This document shows positions 20,478 through 32,707 of a stretch of DNA of 64,000 nt, piece by piece (position 1 is the stretch's first letter; the number at the start of each line of letters is the position of its first letter). The stretch covers positions 1,984,001-2,048,000 of the forward strand of contig NC_134756.1 of assembly GCF_050436995.1 (NCBI RefSeq), read 5' to 3'. Under the pieces are notes generated by a model. The model was not told the origin of the DNA. It worked only from the letters and a program-made list of their open reading frames with translations, and made no database searches. The DNA comes from Anticarsia gemmatalis. Taxonomy: Eukaryota; Arthropoda; Insecta; Lepidoptera; Erebidae. A program made the position numbers and the translations under genes.

Positions 20478-20780
20478 GTTCCGTGGATGGGTGACCATCT
20501 TATACATATCGAGTTCCTCCGTGTTTCGGAAGGCACGTAAAATTGTGGGGCCCGGCTGTCATTTTCGAAGATCTTTGACAGTCGTTAACAGTAGTCAGAA
20601 GCTTGTAAGTCTGACAACCAGTCTTACCGAAGGGTATCGTGTTAATACCTAAGTAACTGGGTTGTGGAGGTCAGATAGGCAGTCGCTCCATGTAAAACAC
20701 TGGTATCCAGCTGCATCCGGTGAGACTGAAAGCCGACTCCAACTCCAACATAGTTTGGAACCGAGGCTAAGCGAATATAT
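20478..20780 (+). mobile_element. 5S-derived SINE, 5'-truncated, with 15-bp target duplication
   Basis: AAGGTCAAATTATTA stands at 20463-20477 and again at 20781-20795, a 15-bp target-site duplication. The insert begins inside the 5S-like head (CCGTGGATGGGTGACCATC) and continues with the same body as 7111-7482. 5' truncation plus long duplication shows LINE-driven retrotransposition. Short open frames within it are not genes. Confidence 0.85.
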
Positions 20781-20795
20781 AAGGTCAAATTATTA

Positions 20796-21029
20796 TTTAC
20801 ATAAGAATATTTACAAATTACTATTATATATACAAAATCTAAACAAAACAAAAAAGGAAAAGAAATGAAGAGTGCCCTATGCGTCGAAGTACTCCTCCGC
20901 ACCGCCGTCTACCGGGAACGTTCCTATAATGCTGGCAGCATTGCCACGTTGAATGGCAATGCTAATTCTAAACATGATGGACATTATTTATTTCTTTAGA
21001 TATAAATAATTTCCACCTAGCCGGTAACC
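20796..21029. other. Non-coding stretch between two SINEs
   Basis: AT-rich sequence, then a GC-richer stretch at 20880-20950 with no recognisable content. Confidence 0.3.
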
Positions 21030-21265
21030 GGCTACGGCGACCATTTCATTATTGAAACTGGCCAACTGTGCCGGACTTTGTTTATAGTGTCCAAGTGTGT
21101 GCACAATAAGGTACACTCTCTATTCCTTTGCTCTCATAACCCGGTGGGACGGATAACCGACACGACCAGTCAGAGGTTAGGCACAGGACCGACAGCTTTA
21201 CGTGCTCTCCAAGGCACGGAGATCTACGACCTCCATTTCCTAACTCCGGGCAATCTCTGAGAATT
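21030..21265 (-). mobile_element. tRNA-derived SINE family B, body fragment
   Basis: GGTGGGACGGATAACCGACA, CGACCAGTCAGAGGTTAGGC and CCAAGGCACGGAGATCTACG match the body of the copy at 34236-34528 in the same orientation. Extra sequence at about 21080-21138 interrupts it and the tRNA-like head is missing. Confidence 0.6.
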
Positions 21266-21299
21266 TTTTAAAAGGTCAAGTGCTCAATACTCGAAACCG

Positions 21300-21385
21300 G
21301 CAGCCCTGCATTACAAGATGTATAGATGTGAATGAGGCAAGGGAAGTTTGTAAGGTCTCTCTCTGCCTACCCCTATGGGAAGAAG
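21300..21385 (+). repeat. CTCTGCCTACCC-type LINE/SINE tail
   Basis: GATGTGAATGAGGCAAGGGA, AGTTTGTAAGGTC and CTCTCTGCCTACCCCTATGG. Same family as 18283-18365. Confidence 0.55.
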
Positions 21386-22332
21386 TTGTGTTTTTATATA
21401 TGTTTTCGTATCGAATCCTATAGGTATGCAGACCATGGAATATTAGTAACTAACTATTTTATATAAATCTCTAGTTTCTTGAAAAATTACACGAAATATT
21501 TCTAGAGTCTGTAATAATTAAGCCTTTAATAATAATAAAACAATTTTAATAATAATTCTCAAAAGCCGCTAGTCCTGAATGTTCATTTCCTTTTCATATA
21601 TTTTCCTTCTTTAAAAATATAAAATAGAAAATATTTAGTTGCGACCTTTTTCACATAGAAAATATGTTTTACATAAGTAACATATTTATTAAGGTTACAA
21701 AACTGCCAACAAATAGTTCGTGAACTCGTACAATGATGAGTCAGCAATTAAACATACGATATACTTGCCAAAGTAGTTCAACGACCTTCGGCAGGGCCAA
21801 TTTTTACCAAGGCTGTTTTTCTAAAGCCTATTTTACGTGAAACAAGATTTTGATAGTGGCTTAACAGTAATGCAGTTGTAGTTCCTGATTACGAATTTAC
21901 GACTTAACATTTTTCAGTTACAGTATAATCCTTAAAAAAATGTTTATATGTTTTATATTTATCACACCAATAAAGTATTCAAGGCTCTTAGCTATAAGCT
22001 ATTCTAAGTTCGACGTGTAGCGTCGATCGATAGCTTTACCGTCAAAAAATTAGTCCAAAATTTTTTTTTTTTGGCCCCTTTCACCACTTCAGGTAATCTA
22101 TCCGATAGACAGCAAACCTTTATATTAATCTTTCAACGTTACCCTTAACAAACTAGCCGTCCATAGGTATTAATGCCCTAATTTATTTACGGCCAGTTTC
22201 TTCATCAAAAGTTACAGCCAAAGTATAGGGGTAACGTAAATATGTCAGCCAAATTTGTTTCTTACACAAATAAATGTCAAATAGCAGTTACTTTAGAAGG
22301 CTTTAGCTCTTACTTTAGATATTACTAAAGTA
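21386..22332. other. Non-coding stretch, nothing recognisable
   Basis: AT-rich. No gene or clear element. Confidence 0.4.
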
Positions 22333-22468
22333 AGAGCCTATAGCCTTCCTCGATAAATGGGCTATCTAACACTGAAAGTATTTTTCAAATCGGACCAGTA
22401 GTTCCTGAGATTAGCGCGTTCAAACAAACAAACAAACAAACTCTTCAGCTTTATAATATTAGTATAGA
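22333..22468 (-). mobile_element. LEP1-type Helitron, 3'-truncated copy
   Basis: The minus strand starts TCTATACTAATATTATAAAG at 22468 and runs through (GTTT)n, CTCAGGAACTACTGGTCCGA and the GCCCATTTATCGAGGAAGGC block. The 3' half (AAGCGAAGTTGCGCGGG...CTAG) is missing. Confidence 0.75.
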
Positions 22469-23159
22469 TGTATAAAGAAACTGGCCGTACGCCGTAAGCG
22501 TGTTGATCCATTCTACACTACCAATACCGGGTATAACAGCAATCTTCTGAAAGCAATGAGTCACCGAGACTTCCCGGAAACTCCCGATGATGCGGCGGAG
22601 ATAACCGATCATTAGATACAGTGCAGTGGGAAATACGCAGCTATGACGTCATTAATTGGTAATTTTCACATAGCTTTAATTAATCGAAGCGTTTTTCTTG
22701 ATGTTTTTATATTTCCTTATCATATTTTTATAATTTGAGCCCCGCCTCGGCTTTGTTTTTGGTTAGCTTTTGGTAATTTGCACGAAAAGTCTTTTCATAA
22801 TATTTTAGGAGTTTGCGAAACGATCCCCAACAAACAAATTTAATAAAGATACATTTCTCTTTATGAGCAGTTTATGTACACGTGAATGATAGCCCAATAG
22901 TTTATGTATTTTGCCTAACACATAAGTGGTAAAACATTCAATGTCAAGCGAAACACTAAGATACTTGAAGTGAAAACATCGTAAAGAAAATATCATGCAT
23001 GCCTGAGAGTTGTTTAAACACTTCTTGAAGTGATGAAAAATTTTCAACCCGCACTTGGTTGGATGACTATAACCAAATTCTTATTGATTCAGGATTCATT
23101 AAAAAAAATAACAGTTATGTTATGTTTTGGAATATATTTTCCATGAAGCTAATTTATAA
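22469..23159. other. Non-coding stretch, nothing recognisable
   Basis: AT-rich. Short minus-strand open frames carry no domain. Confidence 0.4.
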
Positions 23160-23350
23160 TCTATACTAATATTATAAAGCTGAAGAGTTTGATTGTTTGT
23201 TTGTTTGTTTGAATACGCTAATCTCAGGAACTACTGGTCCGATTTGAAAAAATATTCCACTGTTTGATAGCCCATTTATCGAGAAAGGCTATAGGCTATA
23301 TATTATCATCACGCTAAACCAATAGGAGCGAAGTTGCGCGGGTCAGCTAG
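23160..23350 (+). mobile_element. LEP1-type Helitron, internally deleted
   Basis: Both ends are present (TCTATACTAATATTATAAAG; GCGCGGGTCAGCTAG), but about 60 bp between AACCAATAGGAGC and GAAGTTGCGCGGG are missing, so it is 191 bp. Flanked by A and T. Confidence 0.8.
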
Positions 23351-23375
23351 TTTATTAAAATTTTACAGATTGAAT

Positions 23376-23906
23376 CAGTGGCGTAGCTACCTTGGGTGGC
23401 ACCCGGTGCGGAAGTTGGTGGTGTCACCCCATGGAAAGTAAAACGCAATAAATTTTATATGATAAAGACATGGATCATTTATTATTTATAATATTGAAGA
23501 AATAATTAAACACAATAATAACTAAGTCAGAAAAGGAATTGTTCAGAATCAGAAAATCAGAATCGGAATCAGAATCAGAAAACGCCAACAAAACACAACA
23601 CACTTCACGAAACAAATGAGAAATGTTGCGACTGAGACGTCAAAGATCGCGAGTATGGGACGGGGAATCCCTCACGACAGCGTCAAGATCTTTTGCGGGA
23701 ATCCCCGAAATATACATAGAGCTGAGATACGAGTAGTGCTAGTGGAAGAATCCCCGAAAAAGAAATTATTGTGCTAGCAATTTTTTTTGTTTGCATGCTT
23801 ATTCAAACTTAGAAATGGCCTACGAGAGAGACCGGGGGGTGTCACCCCAAAACAGGTGACACCCGGTGCGGCCCGCCCCCACCGCCCCCCCTTTGCTACG
23901 CCACTG
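23376..23906 (+). mobile_element. Non-autonomous hAT element with 8-bp target duplication
   Basis: GATTGAAT is found on both sides (23368-23375 and 23907-23914). The element ends in 12-bp inverted repeats CAGTGGCGTAGC / GCTACGCCACTG. Both subterminal regions carry CACCCGGTGCGG and GGTGTCACCCC blocks. No transposase is encoded; the AT-rich middle includes a CAGAATCAGAAA-type microsatellite at about 23547-23581 and repeats of GAATCCCCGAAA. 531 bp. Confidence 0.88.
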
Positions 23907-23914
23907 GATTGAAT

Positions 23915-25260
23915 ACTTCAAATAAAGCAAATTCTGTGCCTGACATTTGATAATATCATTGATTACTGTTTAACATTTCCCACCCACGTGTATTTCAGTG
24001 AAAATTCCCCGATACGTTCCCGTGGGCGAACTCCTTCGTTATTGGAAGCCCACACATTCACCCACTCTTAACGCTTACGTATTCACACTAATTGCTGAAA
24101 ACTTTCCCTTGAAAACTTCATAAAAATTAAATGGAAAAATTTCTTACGAAGAATGATAATTTCGTGCCATTTAAAACACCATCGAGTAATCCATTTTTTG
24201 TGGAAGTTGAAAAAAAATACCTGGCTTTATTTTACACAAGAAAAATGATTTTCGTATGTACATGGCTATTCTCGGGGTAGACACTTAAGCAGAGACCAGA
24301 GACTAAATAACGTTACACAATGATCCTTGCAAATTTTATGTAGATATGCAGTCTGAAGAACAATCACATTTCAGTGATTTCAGTTGTAGCCAAGCAAGAC
24401 ATTATTTTTGTAAATTATTGTCAGGCGATTTGACAATCACATTTTTGTTTTGTAAAACTAACTCGAAAGTTGTTTGTAGTCGCTAGCCATATTCAAGTTT
24501 AAATGTATTTCATAAATGCATCCGCCCACTATTTTGTCCGCGGAAAATATTTAAAAGTATCCTATGTGTTAATCCAGGTTATAAAGTTTTTATGTAAAGT
24601 ATTTCATTAGATTCCGCTCAGCAGCTTTTTCGTGAAAAGGTAACAATCATACATTCATAAATCGTCACAGACTATCGCATTTATAATATAAGTAGGATGC
24701 AAAATACTTAAGTACTGAAAATCATTATATCAAATTATCAAATACTTCTTGAAATCAGAAATGAATTCACGATTTTTAAGTATATTTCATTATCTAACAT
24801 AAATAGTGTCAAAACTCATATAAAAAACCCTATTGAATAGATAAGCTACCGTTGAAACTCTCAGATACACTCTACTCAGAAACCGGGGTAAATCATTTAA
24901 TGTTCTGAAAACTCAAATTCGATACATGTAAATGGTTAGATGCGTAACATTGGTTGCTCTTCAGCTATAAATAATAAAGGATTTCCCGGAATGTGCTCTC
25001 AAAACACGAGAATATACAAAACGAAGTAAACAAAGTGATTCGTAGAAGATTAATTGTTTAATGGATATCTCTTCCCACTCGATTTATAATTGAAATACAC
25101 ATCTAACTAATACCAAGCTTGTTACACCCGAAGGTATAGGCAGAGTTGTATGAAATTTAGAGAAACAAAACGAAAACGAATAAAGCCTTTTGTTTACTAC
25201 ATGAGACTATATAAAGAATGGCGCATGTTCTAAATATTTTTTGAAATTAAAATTGTGACG
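23915..25260. other. Non-coding stretch with half of a snapback element
   Basis: No genes. At about 24800-24900, CTATTGAATAGATAAGCTACC and AAACCGGGGTAAATCA match one arm and the loop of the foldback at 51507-51648. A Helitron-like remnant (AGTCGCTAGCCATATTC) is near 24478. Confidence 0.4.
24810..24897 (-). mobile_element. Snapback MITE family S1, single arm plus loop
   Basis: AAAACTCATATAAAAAA followed by CTATTGAATAGATAAGC, CTACCGTTGAA and AAACCGGGGTAAATC corresponds to the loop and one arm of the complete element at 51507-51648, read on the other strand. The partner arm is absent. Confidence 0.5.
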
Positions 25261-25295
25261 GCCGAGTGTCAGCTTACACCTCCCGCGCGCAAATA

Positions 25296-25350
25296 GTCCA
25301 TAGATCAAACCCGAGGCAACAGTGTGTTACCTCGGGTTTGATCTATGGAC
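25296..25350. repeat. Long perfect hairpin, 21-bp arms
   Basis: The arm at 25296-25316 (GTCCATAGATCAAACC, then CGAGG) is the exact reverse complement of 25330-25350, around a 13-nt centre that itself carries AAC/GTT. No mismatches in 21 bp. The flanking GACGACTGATCTATGACGAT suggests a further short duplication of the arm. Confidence 0.8.
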
Positions 25351-26240
25351 GACTGATCTATGACGATGACTTTTCGAAGTTATTTTATTCAGATTATAGT
25401 TATATAGATTAAAAACCAATGCTTTGACGCTGCTTAGTTCGAAAGGAAACCCTTGCCTAGCAGTGGGACACTAGTCAATTTAAAAAAATCTATTAGGTTC
25501 AAAAACCGTATTTAAATATTTAACTATATTTTTCAACGCCTCTTTATTATTTCAATACTCTTTAAAAAACAAGCCTGTAGAATCGAAATCCTATCCTAAA
25601 AACTAGACTAAATCAATTCCAAAAGCTCTCCCTTTCTCCCACCATACTTTAGAAAGAGAGGGAACATAAAAACAAGTGCTTCACTAAGCTAGAATCGTCA
25701 TAGTTCGACCTTGTGACGTCACAATACAAACACTCCTTTGTACTACGTAGCGCTGTGATGTAGCAGTATAGTAATGTTTATAATACTTTTGTAGGACGTT
25801 TAAAGGACATTTTGTTTGCAGAAAAATTACATTGCGGTCTGAATATTTATGAACAATAGATCGATTCTATACAGTCGGTTTGACCGAGTTTTGAGAGTTT
25901 GACATTTAAAATGTACTGCAAAATAGTTCCTACGGCATCCGCAAGAGGCGCTGTTCAAATTTTCAAAAATTTGTTATTAATAGGCTGCCAATAATCGATA
26001 TTAGTGAATAGTATAACTACTAGTCTAGTCTAGTAACTACTGAATGGAACACTGAAATACCTATTTGTTACGTGGAGCACTGAAACCATGACGCGTCTGA
26101 AACCATGACTGATAATAATTGCTGGTAACCAACTTGACTGCTAAGTGTGATGATATAAAAAACTAACATTTACTGTAATTTTCGCTACATAGTGTAAAGC
26201 AAAGTCGCCGCCCGCTATACTACATAACTACGCAATAAAT
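25351..26240. other. Non-coding stretch with a degraded M1-like MITE
   Basis: AGTTCCTACGGCATCCGCAA, GAGGCGCTGTTCAAATTTTC and AATAATCGATATTAGTG at about 25862-26010 resemble the interior of the M1 family (3320-3472) with many substitutions. No gene. Confidence 0.4.
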
Positions 26241-26297
26241 CACTCTATCCATTTAAAAAAACGAATCAATATTCGTTTTTTTTAAATAGATAGAGTG
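26241..26297. repeat. Long hairpin, about 26-bp arms with a 4-nt loop
   Basis: CACTCTATCCATTTAAAAAA then ACGAAT at 26241-26266 pairs with ATTCG-T8-AAATAGATAGAGTG at 26271-26297, with one mismatch and one extra T. The sequence right of it (GTGATTCAAAAGAAAATTTA) resembles that at 30948-31000, so the hairpin is probably the folded end of a dispersed element. Confidence 0.7.
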
Positions 26298-27066
26298 ATT
26301 CAAAAGAAAATTTAATGAGTAGAATTTTTTAATGTTTTTGATAATAACTTTTTAACCGGCCGAAGCGTAAAAATTTTCGTTACAGTGGGCGTCATCAAAT
26401 TATCAACTTGAGAAATTCCCAAAAGTAAATCCCATTTTATCTGACCCGAGAATCCAAGCCGTGACCCCGTTACTTGTCATATGTGTTTTCATGCATCATG
26501 CATATCACTGAGAAGAGAGATAATGAGTAGAAAAAGATATAGTTTCCACTGCGTCTCGTAATGACTACTGTTCACGAGGTCAGTATAATTCCCGGGTCGT
26601 GTAAAATGTTATTAGGTATTTCCAATTAGTCTTGGAGTAGATCTCTCAACTCTCAATAGTAGTCTGAAGTTTGGTTGCATCTCTGTTATAGGGCAATAGA
26701 CGATAGACATAGATATAGACATATATTTATTGCATCATAAAAAAATAAAAAAATAGAAAACAAGTAACAAGATACGAGGAGCTATCCTTGTTTTACTGGT
26801 TTTATTACCATTAACCGTTCGACTGCTGGGCAAAGGTCTTCTCCCGAACGAGGAAGTGGTTAGGCTTTTAGTCCACCCCTCAAGCCAAGCGTGAGTTGTG
26901 AAAGTTATTTAATAATCTATATCTAATACATGGGCCTAAAATTGTTAGCAGCATAACGTAGGTGTGTTTAAGACACCTCTGCCTACACCTTCGTGTATAA
27001 CATTATAACTGTTCTTTAAAGGTAAATTCATTGGTAAAAACATCAACTTGTAATGTGCATCAACAT
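26298..27066. other. Non-coding stretch with one retroelement tail
   Basis: Contains a CCCACTGCTGGGCAA-type tail at 26818-26895 (CGACTGCTGGGCAAAGGTC, GGTTAGGCTTTTAGTCCACC). No gene. Confidence 0.45.
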
Positions 27067-27275
27067 GCTACTTAATATTATAAATTCGAAAGTTTGTGAG
27101 TTACATGAATATTAGTTACTCTTTCATACAAATACTACTGCACGAAATGAAATTTGGTACCTATGTAGGTAACTGAAGACTTAAAATAACACATAGGCTT
27201 TTTATCCCGGAAGTGCCGAGGGATCGGGATTTACACGGGAAGGGTTTCCAGGCTTACGAAGTCGCGGGCGGCCTA
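27067..27275 (+). mobile_element. Helitron-like repeat remnant
   Basis: AATATTATAAATTCGAAAGTT, then ACGAAATGAAATTTGGTACC, TTTTTATCCCGG and GAAGTCGCGGGCGG follow the block order of a common lepidopteran non-autonomous Helitron family. The terminal CTAG is not preserved. Confidence 0.45.
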
Positions 27276-29602
27276 ATCTAGAATAGGCAAAGAAAATCTC
27301 GTACGTTTTAGCAGACGCTAGACATTTGGTCAGACTGGCGACCGCGTGTGAATTGGCCGGGTGCCAATGATCCGTGTACCCAATCATAATATTTTATTGG
27401 CTGGCTGTTAAACGCGGTCAATTCGCACTAAATTAACTTGTATGATTATTGGGTTTTGTTTGACGATAATACTGTTACAGTTATTAATTTTAGTATGTTT
27501 GCTGGTTCTGCGACAGTAACTCTCTTTCTTCCATGCTATTAATCCCATATGGTAGTGGCAGTCTTCCTAATCTTTCTCCTTCACTTCGCTCTATTCTCGA
27601 CATGTCTTTTTACACCAGACATTTGGTTTTTTGTTTTATTCCATTTGTTTTTGCTTGACGGAGACTGTGACTGAAGAAATTTAAACGATCAAACACTGAA
27701 TCCCTATTTTTCCAAAACATTGTAAAATTTTTGTAGTGAAAACATAATTAAGTGCCTCACTCATCTAATAACTGTGCTCGTTAATTTTAGTCGCTCGTAA
27801 GTCGTTCATTTAAATAGTTTTTATATTGCTCTCCTTTTTTATTATCCTGTAAGGAGCAGCAATTTTTTTCACACGTTCTTGTATTCATTTTATTTTCCCA
27901 TTATTGTTTTAAATTCAAGTTAGATACTTGATACTATTAAATCTATTATTTTATATTTCACGGCTAAACGGTTGAATGGATTCAAATTAAGTTCGGTGGA
28001 GAGTAGTTTAAATAATATCTTGTATCTTATTTCTATACAAATAAAAATTAATCTTCGAAATTTATTGAAGCCTATAATTTTAAAACGAAAACATCAAATT
28101 GTTTTTTATATGTTTGTAATTGTCGTCTGTACAAGATCGACGGGCTCCAAATTCCCGCGGGAATGGAGTCAAAAGGATCTAAACTATTTGTATTGATAGT
28201 GTAATTCACAATGCTTGCTTGCAGGTAGGTAGGTACTTCATATAAAATAACCAAGAACCAAACTTTTACCTAAAATGGTGCGAATCTACGAAATTGGGGT
28301 GTGTCGTTCGATGGTTAGCAACTATATTATAGGCTTAATAACTTCTGGATCTATTGCCATTAATTTTGCTGACAATATTCAGTTCTTCGAAATCGAAAAG
28401 TTTTCTTTAATATTCTGGCTTCGGCATATAATCTACGGTTTCTAGGAAATACTTGTTTTTCCAAGCTTCAAGTATTTTTCCTTTTAAATCGTTAGAACTT
28501 TCGTAAGAACCGAGGAGTAATTTCTGTACTTTATTTATTTAGCAATTTTACGAACTTATAACAAACGAAAAATATAAAAAAATATAAAATATATTATATA
28601 GGTTATACTTTAATGTAATTTTCTTAGTTATATTTACATGCTAACAACATATTTTAAAAAAATGACAAAAGGCGCACTAACCGCACGCGTCTTGATTCAA
28701 AATGAAAAAAATAATTGAACAGCGCGCCTTTTTATCGTTTTCGTAAATAAGCCTTATATAAAGAACTTTAAGGATTATTATTCTCCCTCCTTCAGCTTTC
28801 TTAAATTAATGCACTAAGTTAAAGGAAAAGGCAAAACCTTTTTCAAGTAATTTATTTTTAGTAAGTAATCGATATCTTACAAGGAGTATTATTAGCGAAA
28901 AGCCGGAGGTATTTTCCTATTTGTCGTAACACGTATAGGAAATTATAAAAGCATCCCTGACGTGATTATTCTGCACCAAAGTAAATGTTTCTTAGTTAAT
29001 TACAGTTTATTGATAAGATGTATTTTAACAACTTTTTTGTCGTTGCTTAAGGCGTACTGAGGGGGGAGCCTATAATTAACAGTTGGTAGAAATAGGCTAA
29101 ATAGATAGATAGATTATGGTCTCATAATATATGATCATACTTTATACCGATTTGAATTACAATATTTTTCGCACTTAAAGAAGAAAAATGTACTAGCATA
29201 TCCTATGATCAACAAATATACTGAGGAATTAAAATAATTTATCGCTAAAGGCCTGTTATAAAATAAAACTAATAAGATTGGAAAGCAAAGTAATTTCAAT
29301 TCTAAACACTATCTTTTTCGTAACTATCTTATATCTATCTATCTTTTTCTATCCTTTTCATAACACCTTTACCAAAGAGAGATGCAAAACCTCTTTGAAA
29401 AATATTGTCTATACCTTCCCGTGCTTCAAGTTTCCCGCCCAATCATAAAAGAAGTTTGTATACTGGTTGCAAACTTGTTTTGTAAAGTTCTAAGAAATAA
29501 TGACTCATAACATGACATCATTCTGAGTCGTACAAAAAAGGGTTTTGTCGAAGAAAGCTTGGTTCAATTTTATTTATATTGCATCCATATTATGTATTCA
29601 TA
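27276..29602. other. Non-coding stretch, nothing recognisable
   Basis: AT-rich throughout, with no supported gene or complete element. Confidence 0.4.
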
Positions 29603-29848
29603 TCTATACTTACTAATATTATAAAGCTGAAGAGTTTGTTTATTTGTTTGAACGCGCTAATCTCGGGAACTACTGGTTCGATTTGAAAAATTCTTTCAGT
29701 GTTAGATAACCCATTTATCGAGGAAGGCTATAGGCTATATATCATCTCTACGACCAATAGGAGCAGAGTACCAGTGAAAAATGTTACAAAAACGGGGAAA
29801 ATTATGATTCTCTTATGTGACGCAAGCGAAGTTGCGCGGGTCAGCTAG
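29603..29848 (+). mobile_element. LEP1-type Helitron, complete
   Basis: TCTATACTTACTAATATTAT start (with a small duplication) and GCGCGGGTCAGCTAG end followed by T; all interior blocks are present. 246 bp. Confidence 0.82.
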
Positions 29849-29983
29849 TTACGAATATTTCTCAATAGTAGCACGGAGTTTTCAACTTACCCGGTAAATG
29901 ACAATGGGCTCGCCTTATATTACTTGAGATTAAAAGTGTCTATCGGCGAAATGTGTGTGTATTTCATACACCACCGACTAAAC

Positions 29984-30344
29984 CAGTGGTTCCCAACCCA
30001 AGTCAAAATATGGTCCACGAATGATTTTAAAATTAAAAATTTTCTGCATGATTATTACACTTTACTTTTAATATTTACGTAGTGGTCCCTGCTAACATTT
30101 TACGTGATAGCGTAACATACAAACGGACGACAGACAGACAGACAGAAAAGAAAATTATAAATTGCAGATTCAGTATCAGTATCCGTTACTAAACATCCCC
30201 CATTGTTTTTTTTTTTAATATATTCAATGTACAGATTTGACCTCTCTACAGATTTATTATAAGTATAGATATTTACATAGTGGCCCCTGCTAACAAGATT
30301 AATGTAAAAGTGGTCCTGGACTAAGAAAAGGTTAGGAACCCCTG
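29984..30344 (+). mobile_element. Non-autonomous hAT element (CAGTGGTTCCCAACC ends)
   Basis: The left end CAGTGGTTCCCAACC and the right end GGTTAGGAACCCCTG are imperfect inverted repeats of the common hAT type. The flanks GACTAAAC (29976-29983) and GCTTAAAC (30345-30352) match at 6 of 8 positions, a decayed target duplication. The interior is AT-rich and holds two copies of a GTGGTCC/GTGGCCCCTGCTAAC block and an (ACAG)n run. Confidence 0.75.
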
Positions 30345-32707
30345 GCTTAAACGATGGTATAACAGGCGCGATATAATGTTTGTAATTTGCTCTAAAAGTT
30401 TACGGGAATCATTTTCCTCTTACAATAAAATTATGTTAAATCGGCAATTTGAATTTAATCAAATACTAGTTAAAAGTAATGAAAAAAATCATCAAAAATT
30501 CCTTTTAATTCCGAAATATATAGTTTCTTAACTCTCATTCATTCAAACGATAGATTGTAGTGAGATATCCGAACATATATTATCTCAAGCCGTCCACGTG
30601 CAAACTAACACGTGTCTCGCTTTATCACACGGTAATCAATGCATTTGTACAAGCGAATTGGTTTCGCCACGTCACAACGCGATTTGGATTGTAGGTTTGA
30701 CTTCCATAGTCAAACCCACAACAATCGCGTTGCATCGTCGCAAAGCAGATTCTAATTCCTTTTTTTAACCCGTTACTGTCCCACTGCATTGCAAGAGCCT
30801 CCTTCCAAAATTTACGTCAGTTTATTGTAAAAATCATATTAAAACGTACAATACATAGTATAAAACAATATCACTTTCCACTGTCTGCCCATATGTGTAC
30901 ACAGATCTTTAAAACTACGCAAAGGATTTTACGCGATTTTTTTAATAGACAGTGATTCAAGAGGACGTTTAATGTGTGAAAATTGTAAAGATTTTTTGTA
31001 AAATAACTTTTCAAACCTGGCGAAGCCGGGGAGGACCGTTATTTATAAAAATAATTGATAGTAATATAATTAGCTTAGGTATGCCAAACATATCTAAACA
31101 ATATTTTAGCTTATTATGCGTTTCAGCTAAGTCACTATAAGTGTTTCAGTCACCGAAAACAATTTTTCAGCAATAGATAAATTGCCGACTTCAAGAAAGG
31201 AGAATGTTAACAATTTGTTCGTAACTTCTGTTTTGTTTGTTATCTCATAACTTTAGGCTGCATGGAGCTTCCAATCTGGTTTTACTTTAATCTGTATCTA
31301 ACGAGTAGTTTTGAGATATCCTTAAAAATGCGTAACATTGTTTTCATTGACGAAATGGTCATCGGCCATGTTTTGGTTTAAAATAGTTTATTTTGAAGTC
31401 GATGTTTTTAAAATTTCATAAGATCTAAGCGTTATATAGCTTTTTCAATTCAACTGAGTTTTTCAGGGATTCGTAGAGCACGGATAGAGTTGGCCTTATC
31501 CGTAAAAGCCTTATGACGGTTTAAAATAAGTTGATTATTAGTATATATTTGTAGAAATTTAGCACTACTCATACCAAGGACTAAAAAAGTTAAGCTTCAC
31601 TACATAGTATAAAAGGAGTCGCTAACCGCGTTTGTCTTTATGACTGTATGAATGCTTTATGCTTAGATTGTTAAAGTTAAGATCTTTTAAGTTTATGTGT
31701 AAGTAATTGAAAAGGCTTTTATGTAAAATTTTCATTTAAACTGGGCGAAGCCGGGGCGAAGCCCGTGCGGCAGGTAGAATATATTACGGAAGTAAATTTC
31801 GTTTCCTTATACCGATTTAGAGTAAGAGATAGTGATTGTATGACTAAGTTAGCCTTTTAATAAGGAGCTGTAGTACCTTATTGGTTATTGCAGGCTATCG
31901 GTACTGTATAAACAAACTTACATGGCTTTTATTATGATCAGAGACCGAGAGCCAGTTTTACGGCTTAGAGATACGTTCAAAAATCAAACCACTTATCTAT
32001 AGTCAAACGTTGACACATGTGATAGTAACAATTATTGAATCTACCACTAGTTATGAAATAGTAAAGAGCTTTATGAGAAAAGGTAGCAAGAAGGGTCACC
32101 CTTTTCAATCGCCGAAAGATTTACAATGTGGTTGATACAATAGGTTTGATCATGTAAGGAGCTACCAACAATGGTAAAGGACACGATTATATAATATGTG
32201 TCTGATAACTTATCCAATAAATAAATTAATAGTAAATGTGAATATGCATACGGAAGAACCGTCTAATTCCATCTGATAGTTAGAGTAATTTTTGCCACAC
32301 TTAGTAACTAAATTCCTGAAATTATTAACAAGTAATTTACATAGAATCTTGTATTAAATAATAATAATTAAATAATAAATCAATTTTTATATACATATAT
32401 GACTTTTGTTCATTTCTTTTTTCTGGAATTCAATACAAAATGCTTAGAGCTAAAATTATTTCCATTATAAACTGAAGAGAAACAATACCTTTTTCTAAGT
32501 AAAGATAGTCAATCAAATAAAGGGTCTAACCCTTCACGTTGACATTTGTCCTTCAGGAGCAATACGTGTATTTACCTGACGGTCTTGTTTGTAAGGAATG
32601 CTATCAAACACTCAAGGTGACCTCTGTGGCTCAGTCAGTCGCGGGGCCGCGTTGTTACCGTGCTATATCTATATGTACCTTTATACACAGCTATATAAAG
32701 CATGATA
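30345..32707. other. Non-coding stretch with a hairpin and scattered repeat fragments
   Basis: Holds an imperfect hairpin at 30676-30735 and fragments of a dispersed element ending in GGCGAAGCCGGGG at about 30948-31032 and 31734-31765. No gene is visible. Confidence 0.4.
30676..30735. repeat. Imperfect long hairpin
   Basis: AACGCGATTTGGATTGTAGG / TTTGACT pairs with AGTCAAACCCAC / AACAATCGCGTT around TTCCAT, with a few mismatches in arms of about 27 bp. The pairing extends weakly outward. Confidence 0.6.
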
